From Mucilaginibacter galii (GTDB taxonomy: Bacteria > Bacteroidota > Bacteroidia > Sphingobacteriales > Sphingobacteriaceae): a stretch of DNA of 64,000 nucleotides. The notes beneath the pieces are model-generated. The model saw only the letters and a list, made by a program, of their open reading frames with translations. It was not told the DNA's origin and searched no databases. A program made the position numbers and the translations under genes. The stretch is from the NCBI RefSeq assembly GCF_014635825.1, contig NZ_BMDO01000002.1, forward strand, positions 248,001-312,000, read 5' to 3'. Positions 7,921 to 19,000 of the stretch are shown here, piece by piece. Positions within the stretch are counted from its first letter, which is position 1. Each line of letters starts with the position of its first letter.

Positions 7921-10900
7921 ATGAGAAGATTTTTTTACCTAATTATTTATTCGGTTGTTATCCTGTGTGGTTTTACTGCGTTTGATGCCCAGGCACAAAT
8001 TGCGGAGAAGATCCTGATCAAAGGAAGGATTACCGATGCTAAAGATAAACTCCCTATCATTGGCGCTACTGTAGTAGAGCAGGATAAAGATAAACGTACA
8101 ATAACCGGTGTTGCTACCGATATTGATGGAAACTTTGCTATCAAAATAAGTGATGCTACTCACAAGCTTACCATATCAATTATAGGTTATAAACCTAAAG
8201 TGCTTGATATTGGTACCCGGCGGATATTTAACACCACACTCGAATCTAACAGTAATTCGCTTGGTGAGGTAACGGTTACCGCAAGGCAGCAAACCAATAA
8301 CGGTAGCGGTTTGGTAATTGACAAACGCGATCAAACTACATCAACCGTAACCTTAAATGCCAAGGATGTAGAAGAGTTGCAGGCTACTACTATTGACCAG
8401 GCTATTCAGGGCCGTTTACCGGGTGTTGATATCGTTTCCAACTCGGGCGATCCGGGTGCGGGTATGTCTATCAAGATCAGGGGTACCAGTTCTATCAACG
8501 GCGCTACCAACCCGCTTATCGTAGTTGATGGCGTACCATTTGAAACCACTGTGCCTTCGGGCTTTAACTTTGCCACGGCCGATAATACCCAGTACGCCGA
8601 TCTGTTAAGTATAGCGCCTTCTGATATCCGCGACATCTCTATTTTGAAAGATGCTGCTGCAACAGCGGTTTGGGGTTCAAGAGCGGCTAACGGTGTGCTT
8701 ATTATCAACACCAAAAGAGGGGTTAGAGGTGCACCAACCATCACCTTTACTTTTAAAGGTACTTCTACACAGCAGCCAAGCGGTATCCCGCTTTTAAACG
8801 GCGACCAGTATTCTTCATTCATTCCCGAAATGTACATGAACGTTACCGGTAACCCGTTGAATACACAAACTACCAAAGAGTTTGCTTATGATCCTTATGA
8901 TAAATACTACTATAGCAACTACAGCCAAAATACTGATTGGGTAAAAGCCTTATCCCGTCGTGGTAGTGTGTTAGATAATAATATCTCCATATCGGGTGGT
9001 GGCGAAAAGGCACGCTACTTTGCATCGGTAGGCTACAACAGCCAGGTAGGCTCTAACATTGGTACTGGGTTAGACAGGTTGAACACCCGTTTAAACTTAG
9101 ACTACATTGTTTCAGACAAAATCCGTTTCACCACTTTCGTATCTTATGCTCACACAAACACGCAGTTTAATTATGCTGGCAGCAGCAACGGTTCGGGTAA
9201 CGATGCCGTGCGTAACATTGCTTCGGTAAGAGCGCCTAACAGCAGTATTTATGAGTACAACGAGTTTGGTTTATTAACACCTAACTTTTTTACGCCTGCA
9301 AATAACGTTCAGGGTCAGTACCCGGGTACTTACAACCCGGTAGCTATGGCGCTGTCGGCACAAAACAACCTTATAAATGATCGTATAACACCACACTTTT
9401 ACTTACAATACAACGTGAGGCCGGGTATTTTTAACATTACTAGTGATGTGGTTTTCGATATCAGTAATGGTAAGCAAGCCCGTTTTTTACCGCAACAGGC
9501 AACCGGTCGTCCGTTTACCGAAAGCACTGTAAACCTTGCCTCTAATTCAGATTACGATACATATAGCATATCTACCAAAACTAACTTTTTATATACTCCC
9601 CGTCTTAACGAAAAAAACTCTTTCACAGGGTTAATATCGCTGCAAAGCAATGATATTAAATCGGTAACACAGGGCCAATTGATCACTAATACAGCTTCGA
9701 GCGAGTTACAAGATCCGTTGTCGCCGGGACGTGTAAACAGTAACGGTGCTATTGGTTCGGGTACTTCGCAATACCGCAACGTGGCCGCTTTAATAAACGG
9801 ACAATACAAATACCTGGATCGTTACATTATTAACGTTGCCTTACGCGGCGATGGTAGTTCACGCTTTGGTTCTAACAACCGTTATGGCTTGTTCCCTTCG
9901 GTATCGGGCCGCTGGCGCGTATCGGGCGAGCCTTTTATGAAGAAGTTTGGCAAATGGCTGGATGATTTCAGTTTCAGAGGCAGTTACGGCGAAAGCGGTA
10001 GTGCTCCAAACGGCGACTACCTGTTTTATAACAACTACGTAAGTACAACCACCAACTATGCAGGCCTATCGGGTTTATACTCTAACAACATACAGCTCGA
10101 TAACCTGAAATGGGAAACGCTGCAAGGTATGGATGCCGGCGTAAACATTATCATGTTTAAAAACCGCCTGAATATTGATTTTGGTATTTACCGTAACCGT
10201 ACCAAAGATCTGTTAACTACCATTAACCTTTCCTCGTTCAACGGTTATAACTCGGTATTGTTAAACGCTGGTACGCTGGATAACCAGGGTTTTGAGTTCA
10301 GTGTGTTTAGTACGCCTTACAAATCAAAAAACTTCATTTTCGATTTCAGCTTTAATATTTCCAACAACATCAACGCTCTGCGTTCGGTATCTCCTTACTA
10401 TCCTACGCAAAGCGGAAATACTAACGTAAACGGACAATACCTGTCTTTACTGCAAGTGAACAACCCGCTTGGTTCTTTTTATGGTTACAAGTTTAAAGGC
10501 GTTTACAAAGATGCCGATGCAACCATAGCCCGCGACGGTAATGGTAATAAAGTGTTAAGCCCTAATGGTACACCTGTTCAAATGCGCTTTAATTACCCTG
10601 CGGTTGATTACCAGTTCCAACCGGGTGATGCTGTTTATGAAGACATTAACCACGATGGTAACATCAACTACCAGGATGTGGTATACCTCGGCAACGGCAG
10701 TCCTAAATTTACCGGTGGTTTTGGTCCTACCTTTACTTTCAGGGGTAATCTTAAATTACAGGCTTACTTTAACTTCCGTACCGGTGGTCAAATTATTAAC
10801 GGTACCAAAATAAGCACTACCAGCCAGTACAGCTTTAACAACCAAAGTACAGCCGTATTAAGAAGATGGCGCTCACCAGGCGATGAAACCGATATACCTC

Positions 10901-11202
10901 GTGCGTTGTACAATTTTGGTTATAACTGGTTAGGTTCTGACCGTTATGTAGAAGATGGTTCTTTCCTGCGTTTCAGGTCAATTACTGCGCGCTATACCTT
11001 TAACAAGGCTTTTGCCCGCCGTTTAAAAACCAAGAATCTTAGCGTTTACTTAACTGCAGAAAACTTGGCCATATTTACCAAATACACCGGTCAGGATCCG
11101 GAGGTTTCTACCAGGGGTGAGGGTATAACACAGGCTACTATTGATTATTCAACCACGCCGCCGTTGAAGCAATTCACTTTTGGTTTAACTGCAACATTTT
11201 AA
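7921..11202 (+). CDS. SusC/RagA-family TonB-dependent outer-membrane transporter (first copy)
   Basis: The protein has 1093 residues, a full-length SusC. A signal peptide ends near 'FDAQAQ' (about 26). A carboxypeptidase-regulatory-like domain (about 33-113) follows, then a TonB-box-like 'LGEVTVTA', a plug domain with 'IQGRLPGVDIVS' and 'NPLIVVDGVP', and a 22-strand barrel region with the usual ending on an aromatic residue (LTATF). It imports oligomers bound by its SusD partner, driven by TonB-ExbBD. It sits 17 bp after the first FAS1 gene and 18 bp before SusD, so the three are surely co-transcribed. The substrate cannot be read from sequence. Confidence 0.95.
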   Translation: MRRFFYLIIYSVVILCGFTAFDAQAQIAEKILIKGRITDAKDKLPIIGATVVEQDKDKRTITGVATDIDGNFAIKISDATHKLTISIIGYKPKVLDIGTRRIFNTTLESNSNSLGEVTVTARQQTNNGSGLVIDKRDQTTSTVTLNAKDVEELQATTIDQAIQGRLPGVDIVSNSGDPGAGMSIKIRGTSSINGATNPLIVVDGVPFETTVPSGFNFATADNTQYADLLSIAPSDIRDISILKDAAATAVWGSRAANGVLIINTKRGVRGAPTITFTFKGTSTQQPSGIPLLNGDQYSSFIPEMYMNVTGNPLNTQTTKEFAYDPYDKYYYSNYSQNTDWVKALSRRGSVLDNNISISGGGEKARYFASVGYNSQVGSNIGTGLDRLNTRLNLDYIVSDKIRFTTFVSYAHTNTQFNYAGSSNGSGNDAVRNIASVRAPNSSIYEYNEFGLLTPNFFTPANNVQGQYPGTYNPVAMALSAQNNLINDRITPHFYLQYNVRPGIFNITSDVVFDISNGKQARFLPQQATGRPFTESTVNLASNSDYDTYSISTKTNFLYTPRLNEKNSFTGLISLQSNDIKSVTQGQLITNTASSELQDPLSPGRVNSNGAIGSGTSQYRNVAALINGQYKYLDRYIINVALRGDGSSRFGSNNRYGLFPSVSGRWRVSGEPFMKKFGKWLDDFSFRGSYGESGSAPNGDYLFYNNYVSTTTNYAGLSGLYSNNIQLDNLKWETLQGMDAGVNIIMFKNRLNIDFGIYRNRTKDLLTTINLSSFNGYNSVLLNAGTLDNQGFEFSVFSTPYKSKNFIFDFSFNISNNINALRSVSPYYPTQSGNTNVNGQYLSLLQVNNPLGSFYGYKFKGVYKDADATIARDGNGNKVLSPNGTPVQMRFNYPAVDYQFQPGDAVYEDINHDGNINYQDVVYLGNGSPKFTGGFGPTFTFRGNLKLQAYFNFRTGGQIINGTKISTTSQYSFNNQSTAVLRRWRSPGDETDIPRALYNFGYNWLGSDRYVEDGSFLRFRSITARYTFNKAFARRLKTKNLSVYLTAENLAIFTKYTGQDPEVSTRGEGITQATIDYSTTPPLKQFTFGLTATF

Positions 11203-11220
11203 CATTTTAAACTACATACA

Positions 11221-12726
11221 ATGTTTAAAAAATTACTTTATAAAACGCTCCTGGTTACAGTACTGGCTGTTACGGCAACCTCTTGTAACAAGTTTCTGGA
11301 GCTGCGCCCAACCGATGGTATAACCCGCGATAAGTTCTGGCAATCAAAAGAACAAATACAATCGGCCGTTATTGGCTGCTACACCGCCATGCAAACCGGT
11401 GGAAGCGGACGTGTACCTACCCCTGCCGAATCTTTCTTTACCTGGGGTGAATTGCGTGGCGATATGATATCACCGGGTATAGGTATGAGCATTGATGAAA
11501 ACAACGTGGTTAACGTGGCCATTTTGTCTACCAACTCCGTAACCGACTGGCGTAACATTTACCGCGTTATAAATTTTTGTAACAACGTGATCGATTTTGC
11601 ACCCGGCGTAAAAGCACTTGATAACACGCTTACCCAGGAGCAGTTGAATGCCTACCTGTCTGAGGCTTTGACCATCAGGGCACTTATGTACTTTTACCTG
11701 GTGCGCAGTTTTGGCGATGTGCCTTTGAAACTGAAGTCAACGTCATCAGACAGCGAATTGGTACAGCTGGCTAAAAGCAGTAAAGAAGAGGTGCTTAAGC
11801 AAATTGAAGCCGATTTAAAACTGGCCGAAAGCTATTCAATTATTTCTTATGGCGACCTTATATCTGACAAAGGACGTGTTACCCGCTACACAGTAAATGC
11901 CCTGCAGGCCGATGTTTACCTGTGGATGGATAATTATGCTGATTGTATTACCGCTGCCGATAAGATCATTAACTCGGGTAAGTTTGCCTTGGTTCCGGGT
12001 ACTAACAATAATACATGGTTTAATACTTTGTATGGCACAGGAAACTCGGTTGAGGGTATTTTTGAATTGCAGTTCGACTCGCAGATCTTAAACCCTTATT
12101 TCTCAATGTTTACCACTAACCGTCGCCGTTACCTGGCCGGACCTAGTGTACTTGAAGATGTGTTTACTGTTGATCCTAATAATGAATTTAATATCGACAT
12201 ACGTGGCATAGGTACCTCCGTACGTCCGGGCGATCAGTCTATTTACAAATACATTGGTGTAGATATTGCAAGCCCCCGCACACAGGATATATCTTATGCA
12301 CACTGGATTTTCTACCGCTATGCCGATATTCTGCTGTTAAAAGCCGAAGCCTGCGCTAACTCGGGACGCGGACAGGAAGCTTTAACCATTATTAACCAGA
12401 TACGTACACGTGCACGGGCTATTGATTTGTCAGCACAAATTGTATCGCCCGATGATGTAAAAGGTTTAACCGATTATATATTGGCCGAGCGTGCCCGCGA
12501 AATGGCATATGAAGGAAAAAGATGGTATGACCTGCTGCGTAATGCCAAGCGCAATAACTACGCAAGGTTAGACATATTAACCCAGGCCGCTATTATATCG
12601 GTGCCGGGCAGTGTTCAGCAATCAGCTGTTAATAAATTAAAAGATCCAAATAGCCACTATTTTCCTATCAACCAGTACGAAATACAAACGGATCCTAACC
12701 TTATCCAAAATCCTTTTTATAGATAA
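11221..12726 (+). CDS. SusD/RagB-family outer-membrane lipoprotein (first copy)
   Basis: The protein has 501 residues with a lipoprotein signal ending 'TATSC' (Cys22). The mature N-terminus 'NKFLELRPTDGITRDKFW' is typical of SusD, as are the TPR-like helical region and the C-terminal 'ERAREMAYEGKRWYDLLR' motif. SusD proteins form the hinged lid over SusC and bind the substrate at the cell surface. The gene directly follows its SusC. The following FAS1 gene starts 25 bp downstream. Confidence 0.95.
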   Translation: MFKKLLYKTLLVTVLAVTATSCNKFLELRPTDGITRDKFWQSKEQIQSAVIGCYTAMQTGGSGRVPTPAESFFTWGELRGDMISPGIGMSIDENNVVNVAILSTNSVTDWRNIYRVINFCNNVIDFAPGVKALDNTLTQEQLNAYLSEALTIRALMYFYLVRSFGDVPLKLKSTSSDSELVQLAKSSKEEVLKQIEADLKLAESYSIISYGDLISDKGRVTRYTVNALQADVYLWMDNYADCITAADKIINSGKFALVPGTNNNTWFNTLYGTGNSVEGIFELQFDSQILNPYFSMFTTNRRRYLAGPSVLEDVFTVDPNNEFNIDIRGIGTSVRPGDQSIYKYIGVDIASPRTQDISYAHWIFYRYADILLLKAEACANSGRGQEALTIINQIRTRARAIDLSAQIVSPDDVKGLTDYILAERAREMAYEGKRWYDLLRNAKRNNYARLDILTQAAIISVPGSVQQSAVNKLKDPNSHYFPINQYEIQTDPNLIQNPFYR

Positions 12727-12751
12727 TTAGTAAACCATAATTGTGAGTAAG

Positions 12752-14470
12752 ATGAAAAATATAAAGAATAGGATTATGCCCGCTGTTATAGTAATATTGG
12801 GCATACTGTCGGTAATTGGTTTTAATAGTTGCAAACGCGAGCATATTACATACTCTACCACGAGCGATGTAAATATGTACAGCTATCTGGAGCAAAATCC
12901 CGATCAGTTTTCCATGTTTAAGCAAATCGTAGATAAGGCGGGTTTTTCCACCTTTATTAATACCTACGGTACCTATACGCTTTTTGCGCCTAATAACACC
13001 GGTGTAACCGCTTACCTGAAAGCTAACGGTAAAGCCAGTGTAGATAATATAGATGAGGCCACTGCCAAAAAAATAGTAAGCATAAGCCTCATCGCTGATA
13101 CGATTAATACGCAGTTGTTTACCGATGGTAAAATGCGTGCTCCAACCACCTCGGGCCAGTTCTTAATTACCGGTGCCAACAACGTTGGTGGCGTATCCAG
13201 TATAACCATTAATCGCCAGGCTAACCTGGTAAAAGGTAACGTAAGGCTGGGTAACGGTATATTGCACGTTATTGATAACGTTTTGTTGCCGGCCGAGCAA
13301 ACTTTGGCGAAAATGGTAGAGCAAAATCCAAATTACTCTATCTTCTCCGAAGCATTAAAAGCTACCGGGTTTTACGATAGTTTAAATGTGGCTGCTACTT
13401 CTGCTACAAATCCAAGCCGTAAATTCTTAACCCTTATAGCGCAAACCAATGCGGTTTTCAATGCTGCCGGTATTGCCGATTTTAATGCGCTTAAAGCCAA
13501 ATATTCTACTAAAGGCAATCCTAAAGATCCTACCGATAGCTTATACTTGTTTGTAGCGTACCGTGTATTCCCGGAGTTGTCTTACCTGTCAGACGTTGTT
13601 GCGGCATCATCACACCCTACATTGGCGCCGCTTGAGGTTACCACAAGCATGCTCGATGGCGAAAAAGTGCTGTTAAACAACGATTACTTTAACGGGGTAT
13701 TGGAGCCGGGCGTGTCTTTAGATCGTACCCTGAGCGACAACTCAGCCTCTAACGGCGTATTGCACTCGAGTGCGTCCAATTATAAAATTAAGGTGCGTAA
13801 GCCTACTGCCGTATACTTCGATTTTGGCGACCAGCCCGAAATACGACGTGCACCAGGCGTATACCGTGGTATAGATAAATCGATAGTATTTGAGCCCGGC
13901 GAGCTGTCAGAAGTTACCTGGATCAATCAAAGAACCAGTGGTCATCAACAGTTTACTTACAAAACAGAACCGGCCGTTCCACGTGCGGGCGAATATTTCT
14001 ATGGTAATGATTTTACATACTGGGGTTTACGCTTTCAGCCAGATCCTAAAGGAGGGATGTCTCAAATAGAATTTAAAACGCCTTTGCTGGTTAGAGGCCG
14101 TTACAAAGTGTGGATAGACTGGAGACGCGACGCCGGTACATCACCCATCGTGGTTAGCTTTGATGGTCAGGCCCTGCCTAATACGTTTTTTGTAAGCGAA
14201 ATAGTTAACGACAATCAATCAGACGCATTACTGGAGAGCAAGTTCCTGAAACGCTATTCAGAATCGCCGGTGACCGGAAACTCTAACGGAATGGTGAGTA
14301 AGATGGTGGGTATTATCAACGTGACCACTACAGACAGGCATTATATCAGGTTTAACGCAACAGGTGCTGTGGGTAAACAGATCGGTATGGACTGTGTAGA
14401 GTTCAGGCCGGTGGATATGGCCAGCCAGATATTGCCTAAGCTTTATCGTGATGGCACACTTAGATATTAA
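12752..14470 (+). CDS. FAS1-domain lipoprotein with C-terminal beta-sandwich-like domain
   Basis: The ATG at 12752 is preferred over the GTG at 12743, because it places the signal peptide at the N-terminus. The lipobox is 'GFNSC' (Cys27). In the 572-residue protein, one FAS1 domain has 'LFAPNNTGVT' near 76 and a second starts near 190 ('NPNYSIFSEALKATGF'). The last 220 residues, from 'VYFDFGDQPEIRRAPGVYRG', are not FAS1. They look like a beta-sandwich of the carbohydrate-binding kind, ending 'MDCVEFRPV' (inference from strand pattern). The gene lies in the operon between SusD and another FAS1 gene, so it may act as an extra surface binding protein comparable in role to SusE/SusF. Confidence 0.82.
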   Translation: MKNIKNRIMPAVIVILGILSVIGFNSCKREHITYSTTSDVNMYSYLEQNPDQFSMFKQIVDKAGFSTFINTYGTYTLFAPNNTGVTAYLKANGKASVDNIDEATAKKIVSISLIADTINTQLFTDGKMRAPTTSGQFLITGANNVGGVSSITINRQANLVKGNVRLGNGILHVIDNVLLPAEQTLAKMVEQNPNYSIFSEALKATGFYDSLNVAATSATNPSRKFLTLIAQTNAVFNAAGIADFNALKAKYSTKGNPKDPTDSLYLFVAYRVFPELSYLSDVVAASSHPTLAPLEVTTSMLDGEKVLLNNDYFNGVLEPGVSLDRTLSDNSASNGVLHSSASNYKIKVRKPTAVYFDFGDQPEIRRAPGVYRGIDKSIVFEPGELSEVTWINQRTSGHQQFTYKTEPAVPRAGEYFYGNDFTYWGLRFQPDPKGGMSQIEFKTPLLVRGRYKVWIDWRRDAGTSPIVVSFDGQALPNTFFVSEIVNDNQSDALLESKFLKRYSESPVTGNSNGMVSKMVGIINVTTTDRHYIRFNATGAVGKQIGMDCVEFRPVDMASQILPKLYRDGTLRY

Positions 14471-14509
14471 TAAGCGCTAACCAATTACACAACACAAGAT
14501 AATTACCGA

Positions 14510-16063
14510 ATGAATTTATATAAATCAAGATTCCTGCTCTTGCTTCTGTTGGCTACAACGGCCCTCTCGGCCTGTAAAAAGCAGTGGGACGACCGCACCG
14601 CCATAGCCGATCAGCAGTTGGATAAGAACCTGATGCAAAAGATACAGGAAAACAGTAACCTGAGCATTTTTGCAGGTTACCTTACTAAAATCGGTTACGA
14701 TAAAGTGCTTTCTGCCTCTAAAACTTATACCGTGTGGGCGCCTGATAACCAGGCCCTGCAAGGTATAGATGCCACAATTGTGGCCGATACTGCAAAACTG
14801 CGCTTATTTGTAAGCAATCACATTTCCAATCAGGCCTATCTTACGGCAAATGCCAATCCATCGTTAAGGGTACGCACCTTTACCGGGAAACGCATAACCT
14901 TTACGCCTACCACGGTAGAAGATGCTACCATTACTACCGCTAACCAGTATGTTAATAATGGCGTATTGCACATTATAAATAAAACCCTTGCTCCTAAATT
15001 GAATATTTATGAGTACATACAAAGCCTAACCACGGTAGGAGCACTGCACAAAGCTTACCTGCAACGTCAGGACAGTACGTTTGTAGATTCGTCAAAAGCC
15101 ACGGTAGCCAGTGTTGATCCGGCAACGGGCAAAAATGTATTGGTGCCCGGCACAGGTATAGTTACCCGTAACAAGTACTTTACTAACGTAGCTAATTTAG
15201 CCAGCGAAGATAGCTTATATACCTACTTTGTATTAACCGATGATGCTTACAATGCCGAACGCAATAAAGTAAGCCGCTTTTTTATAACCAGTTCGGTTGA
15301 TACGACTATGAATATGCTGGCAGCTTTTAATGTGCTAAAAGATGTTGCCGTAAAAGGAGTAATACCACAAGCTAATTTGGGCGGTACTATTCTATCGGTT
15401 AAAGGCATACAAGTTCCGGTTAACCCGGCAGCCATTGTACAAACCTATAATGCCAGCAATGGTATAGTGTATGTTGTGAATAGCATGAACTTTAAGCTGG
15501 AGGAAAAAATTCCACCCATTATTATTCAGGGAGAAACGCCAACGGGCTTTTTAACCACAACTAACAGGGCTAATATACAGTATCGCACCAAAAGAGACAA
15601 TAACGGGGTACTTTATAGTGATATACAGCTTTCGGGCGCCAACTTGCCGGCCTCTTATTATGCTCGCTACAGGTTAAGTAACCTTTATACTTGCCAGTAT
15701 ACAGTGGCATGGCGTGCTATTAACGATTTTGCCTACGCAACAGCTACAAACCTTTCACAGCGTTTAGGCTTTAGCCAAATCGGGTACTTTTTTGTTCCGG
15801 CTACAGGGTCGGTTTATTCTGCGCAGGTGCAGTTTCCGTACACAACGGTAACCCCGCAAAATTTTACCGAAGTAACGTTAACATCGGCTACAACAAATGC
15901 CAGTTTTATTCCTATTGCAACGCCAACCATTAATGCAACAGCGGGTACCTTAAACGTAACAAAATATGCATCGGTTAACATGTACTTGCAGGGGTCAACC
16001 GGTACAGCACTTAACACCAACGTGTTTACTTTAGATTATGTTAAACTGATACCTATCTACTAA
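14510..16063 (+). CDS. FAS1-domain lipoprotein, third of the operon
   Basis: The protein has 517 residues with a strong lipoprotein signal 'LLLLLLATTALSAC' (Cys22). The first FAS1 domain carries 'TVWAPDNQAL' near residue 75 and closes with 'NNGVLHIINKTLAP'. A second, more diverged FAS1-like unit covers about 165-325, ending 'SNGIVYVVNSMNF'. The C-terminal third is beta-rich and ends 'FTLDYVKLIPIY', a pattern common at the end of galactose-binding-like modules. It resembles the preceding gene in layout, so the two may be ancient duplicates. It is spaced 39 bp from the previous gene and 19 bp from the second SusC. Confidence 0.82.
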   Translation: MNLYKSRFLLLLLLATTALSACKKQWDDRTAIADQQLDKNLMQKIQENSNLSIFAGYLTKIGYDKVLSASKTYTVWAPDNQALQGIDATIVADTAKLRLFVSNHISNQAYLTANANPSLRVRTFTGKRITFTPTTVEDATITTANQYVNNGVLHIINKTLAPKLNIYEYIQSLTTVGALHKAYLQRQDSTFVDSSKATVASVDPATGKNVLVPGTGIVTRNKYFTNVANLASEDSLYTYFVLTDDAYNAERNKVSRFFITSSVDTTMNMLAAFNVLKDVAVKGVIPQANLGGTILSVKGIQVPVNPAAIVQTYNASNGIVYVVNSMNFKLEEKIPPIIIQGETPTGFLTTTNRANIQYRTKRDNNGVLYSDIQLSGANLPASYYARYRLSNLYTCQYTVAWRAINDFAYATATNLSQRLGFSQIGYFFVPATGSVYSAQVQFPYTTVTPQNFTEVTLTSATTNASFIPIATPTINATAGTLNVTKYASVNMYLQGSTGTALNTNVFTLDYVKLIPIY

Positions 16064-16082
16064 TAACCATACAACCTTCACT

Positions 16083-19000
16083 ATGCAAATTTTTACTAAA
16101 TCAGTTAGTTTAATCCTCTTCCTTTGCCTGTTGTGTGGTATTAAAGCCAAAGCCCAGCAAACAGATAGCTTAACAACCGCGCAAACAGATAGCGTTGCGC
16201 GTTACAAAACCGATTCGCTGGCCAGGGCGCAGGGAAAAAAAATAAGTGGTATCTTAAGAGATGCAGCCACAGGCAAGCCGGTATCGGGTATCAATATTAG
16301 TGTACCGCAATACGCTGCCGCTATTAGCGATGAAAAAGGTGCGTTTACCGTAAGCGTGCCCGATTATGATGCACTTTTACTTGTAAAAGGCCAGGGCTAT
16401 CAGTCTAAAGAAATCCCTTTGAAAGGGCGTACCACTTTGCCACCTGTACTGCTTTTTGAAGAAAACTACAATTCTATATATGATGTGGCTAAGTTTCCTT
16501 ACAACCTGGTGCCGCTTAACCAGGTGGCTAATGCCGTAGGCTCGGTAAACACCTTAGGTGCCTGGGAACCAACCAGCCTTGAAATGCCCGATACTTATTT
16601 ACAGGGTAAAGTTGCAGGTTTAAACGTGGTACGACGCTCGGGTACGCCAAACGTTGGAGCCAATCTTTTCCTGCGCGGCTTTAATTCATTGTATGGTACC
16701 AATGCACCTTTATTGGTGGTTGATGGTATGATATACGATACCTTTCATTATGGTAATTCAATTATTAAAGGCCATATTAATAATCCTTACGGTAATCTTG
16801 ATCTGCGCGATGTGCAGAACATTACCGTGCTTAAAGATGCTGCTGCAAGCGCTTATGGTACCAAGGGTGCTAACGGTGTAATCTTGCTATCTACCAACGG
16901 AAACCCCGACCTGGCAACCAAGATAGATTTGGGTATTTACAGCGGCTATAATTTTACCGGTTCAAATTTCCGCCTGCCTATGATGCAATCGGGCGATTAC
17001 CGTACTTATTTGTCTGATGTATTGCGCACCAGCAGCATGACAGCTGATCAAATTGCGGCACAGCCTTATTTTAATGATAATGTAAATAACGGCATCTATG
17101 CCAATTATCATAATAATACCGATTGGCAAAAGCAAACCTTCAAAAACGGGTTTAACCAAAACTACAACCTGCGTGTATCTGGTGGTGATGATGTAGCCCG
17201 TTATGTACTGGCTTTAGGTTATGGCGATAATAAAGGCATAACCCGCATGACCGATATTACCAAATTTAACACCCGCTTTAACGCCGATCTGAATATCAGT
17301 AAAAACTTCACGGTTAACGCCAATTTGTCTTTCAACTACAACGAGCAAAAACTACGCGATCAGGGTATATCACCAAAAACCAACCCGCTGTTTGTAAGCC
17401 TGGTTAAATCGCCCTTATTGCGTGTAAGGCAGGTAAATGCACAGGGGGTTGAATCGCCAAACCTGGCCGATGTTGATATTTTTGGTTACAGTAACCCCGA
17501 AGCATTGATCAACAATGCACAGGAGCTTAACCGTAACTACCGCTTTTTTGGTAACCTCAATTTCAGGTACCAAATAAACCGTTACCTTTCTGCACAAACC
17601 CTCATTGGCATAACAGCCGACAAGGTTCGCGAAAATTACTTTATACCACGTGCAGGCGTAGTTAACGATACCACCGCAACCGCTATTGTTGATAGCCGCC
17701 TGGGCAGCCAGGTGCAGCGCTTGTTCAATATTTACAGCGATACCCGTGTGTCTTACAACCGTACATTTAACCGTATACACGCTTTGGCCATTAACCTGGG
17801 CACACGTTATACGCAATATAATACCAATACTAACTTTAACTTAGGTGCCAACTCGGCTATTGACCAGTTAATTACCGTAGGTACCGGCGATCCGTTGCTG
17901 CGCCAAACCGGTGGCGATATTGGTAAATACCGTTGGGTTAACAATTACTTTACTACCAATTACCAGCTTTACAATAAATACATTGTTACGTTTAACTTAA
18001 CTGCCGATGCTTCTTCAAGGTTTGGTACCCAGGCCAATGGCTTATCGTTAGGTGGTGTGAAAATGGCCCTGTTGCCATCATTATCTGCCGCGTGGGTAAT
18101 GTCATCAGAAAAGTTTATGGCCAACCTCAATTTTATTGAGATGTTAAAGCTGCGTGCCAGCTACGGCTTAACCGGTAACGATGATATAGGTAACTATTCT
18201 GCCCGTCAGTTCTATGTTTCTCAAAATTTACTGGGCTTGCAAGGCTTGGTAAGAGGTAATTTTGGCAACCCGCAATTACAATGGGAAGTAGCCAAAAAGC
18301 TGAACTTTGGTTTGGATGCATCGTTTTTACAAGAGCGTTTAAATATTACGGCCGATGTTTTTCGTAACACCACCAGCAAAATGCTAACCCAGGAAAGCGT
18401 GCCAAGTGCATCGGGTTTGGTGTATGCCTTAACCAATAACGGTGGTATGCAAACCAACGGTGTTGAGCTATCGGTAAGCGGCCGCATTATTAACAGCCCC
18501 AATTTGAAATGGGATTTAGGCTTTAACATTGCCACATACCGTAATAAAATCACCAAACTGCCGGGCAACAGCATGCAAACACAATATGCAGGTGCCACTA
18601 TCTTAACCCAGGTAGGTATGCCGGCTAACTTATTTTACGGTTACAAAACCAACGGCGTATATGCTAGCAATGCCGAGGCAACAGCCGCCGGTATATCTTA
18701 CCGCAATGCACAAGGTAACCTGGTTGCACAACAAGGTGGCGATATGCGTTTTATAGATGTAAACGGCGATAAGATTATTGATGATAATGACAAACAAGTT
18801 ATAGGAAACTCTAACCCCGATTTTACCGGCGGTATTACTACCGGGCTTACCTACAAACGCTTTAGCTTGAATGCTTTGTTTACCTACACCAAGGGTAACG
18901 ATCTGTACAACTACACCCGCAGGCAAATAGAGTCGGCTAACGGCTATCAAAACCAATCGCTGGCTGTGGTGAACAGGTGGCGTGGCGATGGCCAGGTAAC

